Shown here: piece by piece, positions 1 to 12,200 of the stretch
Layout of the letters: each line of letters starts with the position of its first letter
How positions within the stretch are numbered: the first letter of the stretch is position 1
Assembly (NCBI RefSeq): GCF_050948175.1
Contig: NC_135198.1
Span: forward strand, 13,265,001-13,329,000
Source: Xylocopa sonorina
Taxonomy: Eukaryota; Arthropoda; Insecta; Hymenoptera; Apidae
Direction: 5' to 3'
Length of the DNA stretch: 64,000 bases
Program-made: the position numbers and the translations under genes
The notes under the pieces: model-generated
The model's database searches: none
What the model was told of the DNA's origin: nothing
Seen by the model: only the letters and a program-made list of their open reading frames with translations

Positions 1-100
1 AAAAATGGAACTAGGAGAGGAATGGTTCACTAAAGATTTATTTAGAATTGGTGCATCAAATTTATTGGACAATATTGTTGAAACAATACAATCAAATTAA
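1..100 (+). CDS. DERA: Deoxyribose-phosphate aldolase, C-terminal end (partial, last exon)
   Basis: The window opens inside the last exon of a plus-strand gene. Reading from base 2 gives 32 residues and a TAA stop at 98-100. The peptide contains E-E-W-F-T-K-D-L-F-R-I-G-A-S-N-L-L-D-N-I, which matches the FRIGASxLLxDI signature near the end of eukaryotic deoxyribose-phosphate aldolases. That class I aldolase splits 2-deoxyribose-5-phosphate into glyceraldehyde-3-phosphate and acetaldehyde, using a Schiff-base lysine that would lie in exons left of the window. Only the C-terminus is visible, so catalytic residues cannot be checked. The next gene, RpS4, is on the same strand and starts about 430 bp downstream. 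Confidence 0.88.
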   Translation, partial: KMELGEEWFTKDLFRIGASNLLDNIVETIQSN

Positions 101-526
101 TGCTGCTAAAGCTCCTCTTAGCTACATACAAAAATGTTTTCAATAATTCTTCCTACAGTTAATGTTATTTTATGTTATATGTACATTTAATAAAAGATTA
201 ATATACTATTAAATGTCTTTTATATTTTATACTATAATTTTGTGCTTTTTATAGTTAAAGATTAGCATTAAAATAATAATAACAATAACAGTTATATTTT
301 AATAATAACTGCAATTAAACTATTTATATAATCTGTAGGCTCTGAAACGAGTCCACAATTTTTACACTACTTGAAAGCATATTTTTAATTTAATTAAAAA
401 TTGTACAGATCATTAAATGTTTACTACTTAACTTTGAAGATATTGTAGACATCTATATCCGCCATGTTGGATACGGTGGCGTTACGGAAGACTTTCTGAT
501 GCCTACAGAAACACCGCGTGGACGTG
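101..526 (+). other. DERA 3' UTR and intergenic spacer to RpS4
   Basis: This AT-rich stretch holds the DERA 3' untranslated region. A canonical AATAAA polyadenylation signal lies at about 189-194, some 90 bases after the stop. Nothing else coding is visible before the RpS4 leader, so the RpS4 promoter should lie in roughly 250-526. Confidence 0.6.
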
Positions 527-549
527 CCTTTTCCGTTTAGAAAACCGAC
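527..549 (+). promoter_or_regulatory. Candidate 5' TOP leader of RpS4
   Basis: The pyrimidine run CCTTTTCC at 527-534 lies about 16 bases before the RpS4 ATG. Ribosomal protein mRNAs characteristically start with a C inside such a 5' terminal oligopyrimidine tract, which places them under TOR/LARP1 translational control. The exact transcription start is inferred from position, not observed. Confidence 0.5.
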
Positions 550-2515
550 ATGGTAAGTTGGGCTGTTATTATAATGAAATCCGTTTACATCGACAGTATA
601 GTGTGTTCTACCGTTTAATGTTCAATTGAAGTGTAAACTAAAAGAATTAAAGTGAATACTTATTCTTATATGATGTATGTAACTTGTTTTTATGGAAGAC
701 AACAAAATACGGTTATATTGTAGGCGTAGAGATTACTTTTTTGCGTTATAGTATATTAATATTATATGCGAATACTTTTTTAATTGTTCTTTCATAAAAA
801 TACGCTACAAGTGATAAAGTTTGTAGTAATACTTTTAATGAAATAAAAAATAAATACAATGGTAATATAACCTATATGTATACTTTGACAATATAAACCA
901 AGTAATATGTTTGATACTAATATTTCGACATTTTTATGTACTTTTATGTACTTTGAATATGAAACTCATTTTTAGGCTCGTGGACCTAAAAAGCATTTGA
1001 AGCGTCTTAACGCACCCAAAGCATGGATGTTGGATAAACTTGGGGGTGTTTATGCTCCACGTCCATCCACGGGTCCTCATAAACTGAGGGAATCACTTCC
1101 TCTTGTGATTTTCCTTCGCAACAGATTGAAATATGCATTGACCAATTGCGAAGTAACTAAAATTGTGATGCAACGTTTAATTAAAGTAGATGGCAAAGTT
1201 AGGACTGACCCCAACTATCCGGCAGGTTTCATGGGTAAGTTCAGAAAGTACTTTATTACTTAAGGAGACTTCAACTGTGATGTTTATTTTACTAAACTGT
1301 ATGTAAGGCCATATCGAAGCTATAATATTTAAAAAAAGTAAATGTTATAGTCAAACATTGGCCTATAGTAAACAAAGCTCTTTTTTTTGGTCACAGATTG
1401 AGTAAAATATTCCTTCTGTATTACCCAAAAAGTGTACATTTCAAAAATATTATTTAGAAAAATATTTGAATGACATAAAGGAAATTAAATGTATACATAA
1501 TATTAATTTAGTTTTCCTTTTTAGACGTCATTACCATTAATAAGACTGCTGAGTTTTTCCGATTGATTTATGATGTCAAAGGACGTTTTACCACTCACAG
1601 AATTACTGCAGAGGAAGCTAAGGTATACTATCATTAATATAAGATCAAAAATGTATGAATGGAACATCTTATTCAGTTGAACAGTTAAATATTTTTTGTT
1701 GTAGTATAAATTATGTAAGGTAAAACGTGTTCAGACTGGACCAAAGGGTATACCATTCTTAGTAACACATGATGGAAGAACTATTCGCTATCCAGATCCT
1801 TTAATTAAAGTGAACGACACCATTCATTTGGATATAGCAACAGGCAAAATATTAGACTCCATTCGATTCGATTCAGGTATGCTACTTTATTTATATGTTT
1901 GTTTGTAGATACATTTGACAATTGTTGTTTCTTAGGTAATCTTTGTATGATTACGGGTGGAAGAAATTTAGGGCGTGTTGGCACAGTAGTTAGCCGCGAA
2001 CGTCATCCAGGATCTTTTGATATTTGCCACATTAAAGATTCACAAGGGCACACTTTTGCTACAAGGTATATATATACACACATTTCATGTTCTTATTTTT
2101 TATTTACATCATCTTTATTATTTTACTTATTTATCTCATCGATTTTAAAGTTTTTACAAAAGAGGAAAATATTGAGTTAACTTATAATATGGCCATAATC
2201 GAAGCTATGATATATCACAAAAACTATTGTAGTCAAAAGTTGGCCAAAATGAAAATCCTTCATATTGGTCACTGTTTGTTCTCACATAGAATTTTCAGTA
2301 TTACCCATTTAGGAAACACGTGTTGTTTGAAACTTGTGTTTTAAATTTGGATATCCTCTATAGTAGTTGATAATAATCATTTACCTAGGTTGAACAACGT
2401 ATTTATCATCGGGAAAGGTACAAAGCCGTACATTAGTTTACCAAGGGATAAGGGTGTTAAGCTTTCAATTGCCGAAGAGCGCGACAAGAGGTTAGCAGCA
2501 AAGGGTGTGAACTAA
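550..2515 (+). CDS. RpS4: 40S ribosomal protein S4 (eS4)
   Basis: Six coding exons join cleanly: 550-552, 976-1234, 1525-1622, 1705-1876, 1936-2065 and 2389-2515, giving 262 residues and a TAA stop. This is the usual eS4 length. The protein starts MARGPKKHLKRLNAPKAWML, the family N-terminus, and carries the S4 RNA-binding region followed by the eS4 central and KOW-like segments (GGRNLGRVGTVVSRERHPGS). The first coding exon consists of the ATG alone, followed at once by GTAAGT. This split is common in eS4 genes and makes the start certain. The product is a structural component of the small ribosomal subunit. Two introns host related H/ACA snoRNAs (separate entries). Polyadenylation signals AATAAA lie at about 2539-2544 and 2562-2567. 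Confidence 0.97.
1304..1441 (+). ncRNA. H/ACA box snoRNA in RpS4 intron (copy 1)
   Basis: The second RpS4 intron (1235-1524) folds as a two-hairpin H/ACA guide. Hairpin 1 has a lower stem GGCCA/TGGCC, a pocket, and a 9-bp upper stem CTATAATAT/ATGTTATAG. It is followed by an H box ATAGTA at 1365-1370. Hairpin 2 has a stem ACAGA/TCTGT over a lower CTTTTT/AAAAAG stem, followed by ACA at 1436-1438, three bases from the likely 3' end. The right side of the first pocket starts exactly 14 nt before the H box, the usual spacing. The pocket arms (ATCGAAG and TCAAA) complement the conserved 28S stretch UUUGA-U-C-CUUCGAU as I remember it. That position corresponds to the yeast 25S pseudouridine assigned to snR46. 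A paralogue lies at 2189-2321. Confidence 0.8.
2189..2321 (+). ncRNA. H/ACA box snoRNA in RpS4 intron (copy 2)
   Basis: The last RpS4 intron (2066-2388) holds a second copy of the intronic snoRNA seen at 1304-1441. Hairpin 1 has a perfect lower stem TGGCCA/TGGCCA and an 8-bp upper stem CTATGATA/TATTGTAG that includes G-U pairs. The pocket arms AATCGAAG and TCAAAAGT match the same 28S target as copy 1. The H box AAATGA is at 2247-2252 and the ACA box at 2316-2318. Hairpin 2 closes with TCCT/AGGA and has an ACTG/CAGT upper stem where copy 1 has ACAGA/TCTGT, so the stem is kept while its bases change. Both copies share the hairpin-2 pocket arms TTGGTC and ATTACCCA, whose target I could not assign. 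Confidence 0.82.
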
Positions 2516-2825
2516 TGTAAATTTGCAAGAAAATATTCAATAAACCGAGAATTTCTTGGTGAATAAAAATGTTCTTCACTTTTACCCAACATATTAAACA
2601 TAACAGTAGAATACGAATATTCCATTCATTAACGTTTCCATTACAATTATCATTAGAATTTATCTTGCTATTAAAAATTTTAAAAACCTGTTGGATATTA
2701 AAAATGTACCTTTACGTTTTTAATACGATATGAAATCATTTAATTATAATTAAAGCATATTGTGCTAATTCGCTTAAGAGTCGAAAAAATATAGAGACAA
2801 AGAACGCGAAATTCTACTACGCTAA
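2516..2825. other. Convergent 3' ends of RpS4 and the TTLL gene
   Basis: These 310 bases separate the RpS4 stop from the stop of the minus-strand TTLL gene. The left part carries two plus-strand AATAAA signals for RpS4. The remainder is AT-rich and presumably contains the TTLL 3' UTR. No further gene is visible. Confidence 0.5.
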
Positions 2826-5800
2826 TCATTTTGATGGTAGCCAAATTTCAGTATTTAGTTCCACCATCTTTCGCAGCATAGCGTTACATTGTTCATCTCT
2901 GTATGTCTCATTCTTCTTGTGCACTTCTTTGGCAGCTTTCAAGTACCTGTAAAGGGAAAGCAATCAGATTTACTTTTCTTATATATTTCGATAAATTGAA
3001 CGAATTGGTCGAAATGATTACTTCTGTATGGAAAGGACGATATTTCTGGTTTCTTTTTCTGTAATTCTTGTAGTTTCTGATATAGGCGACGTATAATCAA
3101 CAGTACTTTCAGGTTTTATTCGAGTTAGTGGATAAATGCGAACCCATCCGCCCTCTTTCGCGCAAGGTGTGCTCCAATCTTTACCGTTGTCCCATACCGA
3201 TGTTTTACTGTTATTTTCTGGATTACCTCCTCGAAAACCGCGTGGAATATACTTGTCCACTAACAAGGGGTTATAGCGAGACCATGAATTCGAACAATCG
3301 CTAGCAGTTGACCGTCTAAACTAACGATTAAAATATATATGACGAGAATATAATATGTTCTTGTTTATGGTTCAAAATCTATCAATATTCTACTGTAGGT
3401 ACGCACAGTAGGTCGAAGTTCTGTGCATATATTTAAGAAACCATCTGTTTCCCGACAAGATCTCGACTTCCTTTTTATGACTCGATCTGTAGAAAACTTG
3501 GAAGACGTCTCAACTTCATCATCACCAGAACTTGTTGACCATATTGTAAAAAGCGATAGTCCAGTGTTGCATACTGGAAGACCTAGTAAATCGAACAAGT
3601 CATGCAGTAGAGGTTTCTTCACTTCTGAATCGATTTCACAGTCGTTACTTAAAGCTGGGCTAAGATTGACCTAATCAAACGTTAACTTTTTAGCGTTAAC
3701 GGTGAGGTCTTCGTTGCGCTCGATTGAGATATGTGCATATATTAACCTCTAGTAACCATGGTTTTAAATTTTTGTCAATCAGAACGTCGAATCCAAAGAA
3801 TTCGAAACAATTGGAAGATTTCGGTATGTTCGCGGCTTGGCTCAATATCGTTAAACTCACCAAACAGGCTACCCTTTGCCAGAGGAACCAATCGTAGTAT
3901 CCAGCCTGTTCGAAATACCTTCTCAATTGTCTGAAAGTCCATTTACAACCTACGAAACTTCAAATTATATAACTTGTGGCCTTAATCCGAAGGAAATTTA
4001 ACGCACGATATCCATATTTCATACCAGATCCAATTCGTTCCTTTTTCTCAGAATATCCTGGACCTAATTTATTCAACGAGAAGTTAGTGAGATGTCGGAA
4101 AGAATCGTTCAAATGTTCCAATGAAAATTTTTCTGTAGCAAAACGTGTCAATCCTTCCTTGTACAGATATATCGTTAACGGACGATACGAGGGCACGCAC
4201 ACGTACAGCCGTAGGTCGAATTTGTAGTTTCCGATTAAAAGTGGATTCTCGATATATCTTTGCACCACTGCCGCACTGTCGTACGTAAGATCGCTTAATT
4301 TCTGTAAACGTAAGATCGTGTATTTACTAAGTTAATTGCCGTGTACGTTGAAGTTATTATTCGTCTTGCTATTTCTTACGCGAAACAAAAAGATTCCCTT
4401 TCCTTGACTTTGTCCTACTGGCTTACAGATCCAAACTCTGTTATGCTCGCAGCGACTGCATTCTTCCGCTAATTTAGTGTACTCCGATGGCAAGTTATAT
4501 CCTACAGGACTAATGCGATGTATTCATGATAATAATCAAGTATTCGTGAATTGATAGCAGCCGTGCTTTCATTTTGAGAGCTCGTCGTATCGTGAGGTTT
4601 ACTGATACTTCAGATCATACCTGAAATCGTAGATCGAACCGTGTATCCTCTTCATGCACCTCAGATGGCGAATAAGATTGTCCTTTCTACAGATCGAACT
4701 GCCTTTCGGAATTCTGTTAATAAACTAAAATTCACGAAGATGCGTTTCAATCTTGAAATCAATTGTGGAACGGGAGAATCAGACGTGATGTTACCTGCCA
4801 TGGTAGTAATAGCCTGTAATTTGGTAAGGGGAAGCCCCCGGATCGCCACCATAAATTCCATCGATCTTTGAATACATTATTTTCGCCAGTGTACTCTCTC
4901 CATCCACGTTCCGTACAAACCTACGATCAAAGCATACCGATTCGCCTGTACGTTCATTTACGTGTCTGTTTACAGATCAAAAATCATCGTTTTTAACAGT
5001 TACAGAATCGTGTTTTACTGCTTGACTTTTAAACGGGTGGACCATGTAAAAACCCATTAAGCTAGAAATATTACGTATTCCACGATCTCGAAAACTTCCG
5101 AACGCGCACGCGAAAATAACGGGGAACGCCCTCGATTTATTTGTCGTGTTATTAAAGCAGTAGCAGAACCGAGCCAACGTCTCTAATTGCAATTAAAACC
5201 GAGTGTATTTCTTTTGGTTGTTACGCAACAACCTACTTTTAATATATTTTCTGTCACAGGAGTCTTGGTCTTTTTATCCAAAATGGTGGGCGACGCGGAA
5301 GTCACCCATTAGATTAAGGGTACGAAGATAAAACTGACTAAAAGGAACAATTATGAAATTATAATATAATTAGAAATAGAACAATGATATTTACAGAAAT
5401 GACGTTCATGGCCAACTAATGTTTCGTGTAACTTAAAACGAGGAAGAAGCGAAACGTCGCACAGCGGTAAACCTCGACAACTCTATTCTTTGCCTTTTGT
5501 ATCGTTGCATGTCGTGGTTATTTAATTAATAGCTATGTTTCTAAAAGTGGTACACGCAGAAGCGCGTCACATCTTATTTGACTCTGCAGGTATGTACTTA
5601 CATGCATATGCACACCGTTTGTACCTTGAAAAGTATTCAGTTCAAGGACGCGGCTAAGTTTGTAACCGTGCCGAACAAATTCCGAGCGACATAAAAGCGT
5701 GACGGGACGTATCCGACATTTATGTATGTACCCACTGGTGTTACGTGTATCCATTGTATTTTAGAGCCGAACCACCACCCACACACTCGCACGTGTTACA

Positions 5801-6004
5801 CACAGTTTTGTTGAAACGCGGCCCGCTCGATTTGCATCTTTTTCAATGGGAAGGCTATCCAACATCTACATAGCGCTTACGGTATTAGCTGTACATCTCG
5901 ATATACGATTCTAAGGATATGAATACCTGTACAAGAAGATGCGGTCCAGTACCATTGTCGTTAAGTCTGAACACGAACGGTCCGTCCAAGTACTTTACTG
6001 CCAT
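2826..6004 (-). CDS. TTLL2: Tubulin tyrosine ligase-like protein, TTLL2-like polyglutamylase
   Basis: Nine minus-strand exons can be joined: 5927-6004, 4795-4920, 4621-4724, 4380-4509, 4025-4301, 3747-3949, about 3407-3670, about 3022-3320 and 2826-2946, for about 533 residues. The start MAVKYLDG precedes FVFR and GTGP, the entry to the TTL fold. Further hallmarks are ERGWREY, WNLWWRS, VWICKPVGQSQGKGIFLFR (ATP-grasp lysine and loop), VVQRYIENPLLIGNYKFDLR, HLTNFSLNK, and CFEFFGFDVLIDKNLKPWLL with EVNLSPAL. The order follows TTLL2-type ligases, which add glutamates to tubulin tails in cilia and flagella. All junctions are phase-consistent; the exon 7/8 junction is the weakest because only a GTGCGT donor fits. 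The family assignment is firm, but the TTLL2 subtype rests on my memory of the sequences. Confidence 0.87.
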
Positions 6005-9000
6005 GGCGAATCATTATACTATGCCGGAGCGCGCAAAGAGAACGATTACAAATGGTATCACCAGATAGTATCATAACCGATCCATCCTCTCATATCAGTA
6101 GCGGTAATTTCAATCTTTGCTAGCCGTGCAATGGAACAGAAAGAAATATATATTGAAACTTCTTGCATTTTGTTGCGCGAAAAATAATGTCTTTGGTAGT
6201 GGAAAGTAGAAGAAATTTAAGATATCGTATCGTTTTACCTCTCAACTTTGATCCACAAAGTATTAGCATACGCTTCTTGGTGATATTAAAAAAGTATTTA
6301 GTCCGAAAGACATCCTCGTTTGTGCCTCTCTTTGAGTAAAACAGTTAACAAGGGCGACCAGTTATTCTTCGAAAGAACATTTTTGCCCGGTATTGAAATA
6401 TTTCGATGGAACCGCATGCAGGCGAGTCGGAATCTTGATTCCTACTGGTGCACCGCCACGTTTCGGTCTACGCAATCGCTTTGACCCGGTCGTAGGTGCG
6501 CAGGCTGCCCGTATGCCGGCTTTCTCGCTGGTTTCCCGCTTTTATGGACTTTTGGTGGACACCGCGACTCCCCGACTTGTACCGGAAGCCTCGTGTGTCG
6601 CGAGCTTCCGAAGGAATCCCACCGATATTCGGTCAGAGATCGTTATCGCGGACACGCGATTTTTCAACAGACTTATTAATCAAGAACCGTGTGTATCATA
6701 AACAGCACGAACGAACCTTGACCGATACAACTTGAACTTATTTTTTTTTCTTCACGGTAACCCGTCCCCGTTACGTGCGAGAAAAATAAGATCTACTTTC
6801 GCTGTCGTTACTGCTAACTGTTCTTGATTGAAAAGTTGAAAAAGAAAGGTGGTCTCTCTCTTTCTCTCTCTCTGTAATCTATTTTCACGGCTGTATTAAT
6901 AGGCATACGTTCATTGAAGTCCACAACGATGACGTATCGGTTGCAAAAAAGGTTCGCCAGAAAAATATCTCGCGTGTCTGGACTCTGTGGGTAGGGGGTA
7001 CCGCAAGGTTATTTTAATGACAAATCGATGAAACGTCTCTTACGGAGAGTTACTTCCTTGTTAGAGACAAAATGGTTTATGACTGAGATTTCACTCTCTC
7101 CTAGAAATTTAACCGCAATTTGTGGTGCGACTAGTTCCCGTATTATCGAAATGCCTTTTCTTGTTTCGCGACTATCTTCGCTTGGTCTTTCGGGTCTTAC
7201 TGTTAGCGTTGCTGGGATCAAGATATTGAGAAACACTTAGACTTAACGAATTACACGAACATTTTATTTTATTGTAAGCAACACGTATAACACGGATACA
7301 GAGGCTCCTGCGATATTCAGCCAGCAATCGATTTATTAACATTAATCTTAACGATATCGATCCATCACGATCGAAAAGGGCTTTATTCTCGATCGAGTTA
7401 ATCCCTCGGCATCTCTTTTCGGACGTTTACATGATTCATTGCGAACGTCGCGTGTTGTTACATATCAAGTTATATAACGTACACTTAAACATTGTTTTTC
7501 AATTTTACAAGCTCTGCTAGTGTATTTCGTTCCAGCTACTGTATAACACGAGCCCACGATGAATGGCACAGAAATCGGTAACCTTGTCTAAAATTACATG
7601 GCAACTGCTATCAACTGCAAGTTCCTCGACCCTCGAAGTTAATTTAATTCCTTTTCCACCTTTCGCTCTCTTCGCATACCCTGAAAACTAGGTAACTCGA
7701 ACCGATTTACATCCAAGATAGAACGTGTTTTCGTCGTCCATGACTGTTTATTCGATTTTACAGAAGCTTCCCAAACGTTTAATCGCACCGACGATCAGCC
7801 GAGTAAACGACTAAAAGAAGTTGACCCTCTGTTATTTGGCTCGTCTTGGATCACCTGATTTCAGGGTAGAATCGTTCCGTCGCATGATTTACGACGAAAT
7901 TCGTATGCACGAAGATTTTTAAGTCCACTCCTTGAAACGATAAAGGTAACAAGTGTCTCCGCCGAAGACGGGTTAAACAACGATTTACGTACATACAGTG
8001 TTTCCGTCGTTTCTCCCCATAATCCACGGTCACCAATTAGGTATCCTTCAATTAGCAATACGACAATTGACTAGCGACACGCGAATTTTGAATCTGGCAT
8101 TTAGAAATGATTCGTTTGCAAATCTTACGATCGAGAGGGTGTCCTCGAAGGTAGGAAGTTGCTAATTTTTCAAGCGGTTTCCTCTCATCGTAGTTCGCGC
8201 GAAAAGCCAGTCCACTCTTCGAATCTTCGAGGAGGCGAGCCGACACATTCGTGTTGGATGCACCTTGGTTATACAAAATATGCGATAATGTGAGTAATAC
8301 TAATTGCTTGGATGACCTTTGCGTGATCCACGGTGGAGACCAAGCCGGCGCGGCGCGTTTATTGTATCGTTGCAGAATTTTCTGCGGCAACGATTTTACG
8401 CGAGGTATTCGAGGCTTGTCCGCCTCTGAAACGCGATTATTCGTCGCAGCCATTAAAAGCGGAACCGCAAGGCAGAAAGAGTTTATCGTCTCGTCGATAT
8501 TTTATGTCTGCTTGATCCACCAATTAGTCGTGGGTGTCGGGACAGCGAAACCCGAGGGAACTTCGCCGATGTGATGGCTTCTTAAAATGTTCTTCGCAGT
8601 TTTCGTTCTGGCGAGGCTTTTAATCGGTTGCAAGAGAAATACTCGCGACGGTGTCGAAAACTTTTTTCCTCGCTCACTTCACTTACCTTCCACGGAATTA
8701 ATTACCATGCTGCCTACAGTCGGTTGAGATTAGCTTTGGTTCGATATCGACTCCTGGCTATTTGCCGTAGGGTTGTGAACTTTACGGCGGATAATCGTCA
8801 TTTTGGGCGAACGTAGCCGAGTAGCTGTAGTCGAGTACAATTACTCGAACAGTTAACGCGGCCGCTAAATAAGTAAGTCGTCTTCGATCGACTTTATCGA
8901 GTTCAAGGGAGTTTGCTTTGAATAGAGAAAGGTTTTTTAAATATAGAGGAAGTTACAACTAATCGATATAATTAGTTCGCATTCAATTAGCGTAATTCGT

Positions 9001-9288
9001 TCGTAAATAAATACATTCGCTGATCGTCCTATGATTATACGGAGGTGTACTCGACACTTCTCGTTGGGTTAATTGTCGTCGACCGAAAACATACAAGAAG
9101 AACAAGAAATAATCACGATAGAATATTATTTGTGCAGAAAAAAATTCGTGCTGATAAAGCTAAAAATATTTTCTTCGCAATTTTTTTCCGCTTTTCCTAT
9201 TTTTTTCAGCCCCCCTGCTGCCCCCCTCCCCCCTGCCTCCTCGCAAATTCCCATTCTCACCATGCACTAGGATTTAAAGAATCTTGGT
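6005..9288. other. Intergenic region and Zasp52 3' UTR
   Basis: No exon could be supported in these 3.3 kb. The right part should be the 3' untranslated region of Zasp52, whose stop is at 9289-9291 on the minus strand. The left part contains the promoter of the divergently positioned TTLL gene. A short CT-rich run occurs near 6855-6880 and a C-rich run (CCCCCTGCTGCCCCCC) near 9211-9235. The open frames here are short and show no recognisable domain. Confidence 0.5.
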
Positions 9289-12200
9289 TTAACGCGCATG
9301 ATTTTTGCAAAACGGACGACCGCCTTTCGCGTAGAAACTCTGGCCCTCGAGATTCTTCTTGCACATCTGGAACATATACCCAATAACGATTAAGACACGT
9401 TTCCTGCGGAGTCTTTTCGCGAGAGATCGATCCGTTTATTTCGAGAAGCGTTCTCGCACTAATTGCGTACCGTGCAGTTGAAACACTGGCTGTGGTAATT
9501 ATTATTCAGGGCCTCCACCCAGCGATCTCCAGCTTCGACTGGGAATCCGCACGCGAAACATTTTGTCGTGAACAGCTCGTTCCAATCTGTGCGTTAAGAG
9601 TAAAAAAGAAAGTATAATTTTTCCATATCCTTCACTTCCAATCTGTCTCTTCGAATCGAATTAAAAATGCTGGACTAACCCGCTTCGCAGTAGGGCAATC
9701 CTTCTTCGAGGAAGAATGGGCTGTTACCAAAGAGCTTACCGCAATAGGAACATTTGAAGCACTCAGGGTGGAAGTGCTTTCCAATCGCGTTCAGGCAATC
9801 CTGCAACCATGATCATCGGTGAATGAATATGTATGAGTTTCTTGGACATCGGCCGTAGTTTTTGCGAACACTTACGCCTTTGATCTTGTTGTTGCATTTG
9901 TTGCAAGTTGGGGCGATGAAGCGTTCGAAGCAATACTCGCAATATAGTTGCCCTTTCTCCTCTACGAATCCAATATCTTGAAGTGGTCGACGACATTGCG
10001 CGTTCACGCACACGAAATGATCAGGGCACCAAATCTGACCCAAAGCGGTAATGAATGGACCCCTAGGTGATCGCGAAAATTATTTTCAAGCTGTTTGAGT
10101 CAACTGGTTTGCGTGAAAAAGCAAGACGTAACACAGCAGACAATAATCGCCCATAAATCGATTGTTCTACGAACCTTGTACAGTTTTTGTCGTTTTTACA
10201 GCACACTGGTTTTATGACGAGATTGTTCGACTTGTGATTAGTATTTTCTTCGTTAGCTGTTAACATCGTGCAAACAAGTTAACATTGTTAATCACGTCAG
10301 AACAGGATATTGAAATTCTAGTTGCTATTATATCAAATAAAATGTTTGTCAAACAATGTCTTCAAATCGTGTATATCTTCAAGCATTACTTTTGTCTTTC
10401 CTTTTTCGATATTCACAATAAGAAAGTTTACAAGGAGTACATTTTGCAGTGAATCCGAGACTAAGTGATTTAGCAGAGTCTCATAAAAAAAACGGATAGA
10501 ATTATTAGAGAAAAAAAGGCGTAGTAATCAAACTCATTCCCACAAAGTGCTTAACGACACGTTCGATCGGAGAGTCAAGCGCACATGGATGGATCGATGC
10601 TTAACACGAGGAGCTAAAAAAAGCGGGTTAACCATCATTGTTCGATGACGGCCAACAAAAAGAAAAAAGGGGGATGCGGCAAACGGTGAAAAAAAAAAGT
10701 AAAATACATCAAACTGCACACCGATGATCAAAGGGGGAGTACCTGACGTAAGAGTTGCAATGGGCGCAGAGGGGCAATCGTGATCCCGGTCCAGTCGCTT
10801 GATTTAGGATTCCCCTTCCTCGCTTTGGCGCACTGCTACCAGCGAAAGATCCGCTCTTCGACCCGGCACCACCGAGACCACCGACTCCGGTACCTAGATC
10901 CGGGTGGGATGACAAATTTGGTGGGTCTACTAAACTTTGGGTATTACTAGAGGGGCCACAGTGGATACCGTCCTGACAGTAATTCTGGGTCTCACATTGA
11001 TTGCCGGTTGGACAACGGGTGTTGATCGAACATTGACCACCTGACTGGCAGCGGGATTCGGTGGAGCGACAATAGCTTTGGGTCTTACAGCAATAGCTCT
11101 TGGTCTCGCTGCAGCTCTGGGTTTGGGTTTGAGCTTGGGGCTTGTACAATTGCACAGTGGGAACATTCTGCCCGGCGGTTTTAGCAGTCAGACGTGCGAG
11201 CTGCCCACTCAAATTAGTGCGAGGCTTGTGAATAGGCTCGAAGGAGTTCTTATTTAGCGAGCAGGATGCGGGAGTGTCCTCGTAAGGTAAGGGAATCTGA
11301 GGGAAGGGAAGTTTCCTTGATGGAGGTAGTCCAGGTTTGCTGCAGGGTGCTACGCAAACCGATCCGTCTGGGCATGGCGATACGCAGATTCCAGACTCTG
11401 GACAATTGGGAATATCGATCTCACAGGCAGACTCCCGACCGCAGCGTCCCGATGGTTGGCCGCAGCATCCAGGTTTCATACCGAAACAAGGAGAGACGCA
11501 TACTCCTTGACGGTCAGAGGTTGGTACCACGCATACGCCTGCCTTTTGGCAGTCTCTATTTGGTCCTTCGCAGGGTACCACTACCACGCCTGCCTTGGAA
11601 CCCTGGTCAGAGACCGCTTTACAGGGTAGTACCGTTAACCCGGTATCTGGGCAGGGTTTCGGTGACGGAGTCTCGTATCTGACGTGTTTCACTTCCGTCG
11701 AGCTACTGTAAACTGGTTGAGCATCGGAACATTTATCCGCGCCTAGGGGACAAGTCAATGTAGGTCTAGAAGGACTTGTTCTGCTGATCGCGCAAACCCC
11801 TCTAGACGGGGTGCTGGGTCTCTCTCGTGGTTCGGGCAAAGGTCGAGCCGGAACTTTTTTCTCGCATCTTTCAAAATCTTCATTCACTTCGAGCGATCTC
11901 TTTATCACGGATTTCTTCTCCTCGCTCGTCTCCTCGCTAGTCATGTATCGCTTCTCTTGGTATTGAGCGTGTACCGCATCCATTGGTTCTTTGCCCGGGT
12001 CGTCGGTTCTCTTCTCGTCAAAGTCCACCGTCTTTGTCGCAGCATATTCGGCATGCCTGTGTCCGTCGTCTGTATCTTCGTCTACTTTGTAAGAAACGCT
12101 CTTTTTTGTAGGAAAGTGTATGGAGCTACGTTTCGAGGGTGGCGCGTCTTCCCTGATTCTTGGTGCATGAGCCTTTACGTAACAAGGAGGTGGTTCCGGT

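Noticed and set aside
2087..2344. 85-codon plus-strand frame in the last RpS4 intron
   Set aside because: It covers the H/ACA snoRNA, whose boxes and paired stems explain the sequence better than coding does.
11266..11682. Plus-strand 138-codon frame opposite the cysteine module
   Set aside because: It is a shadow of the minus-strand coding exon, with no splice context or homology.
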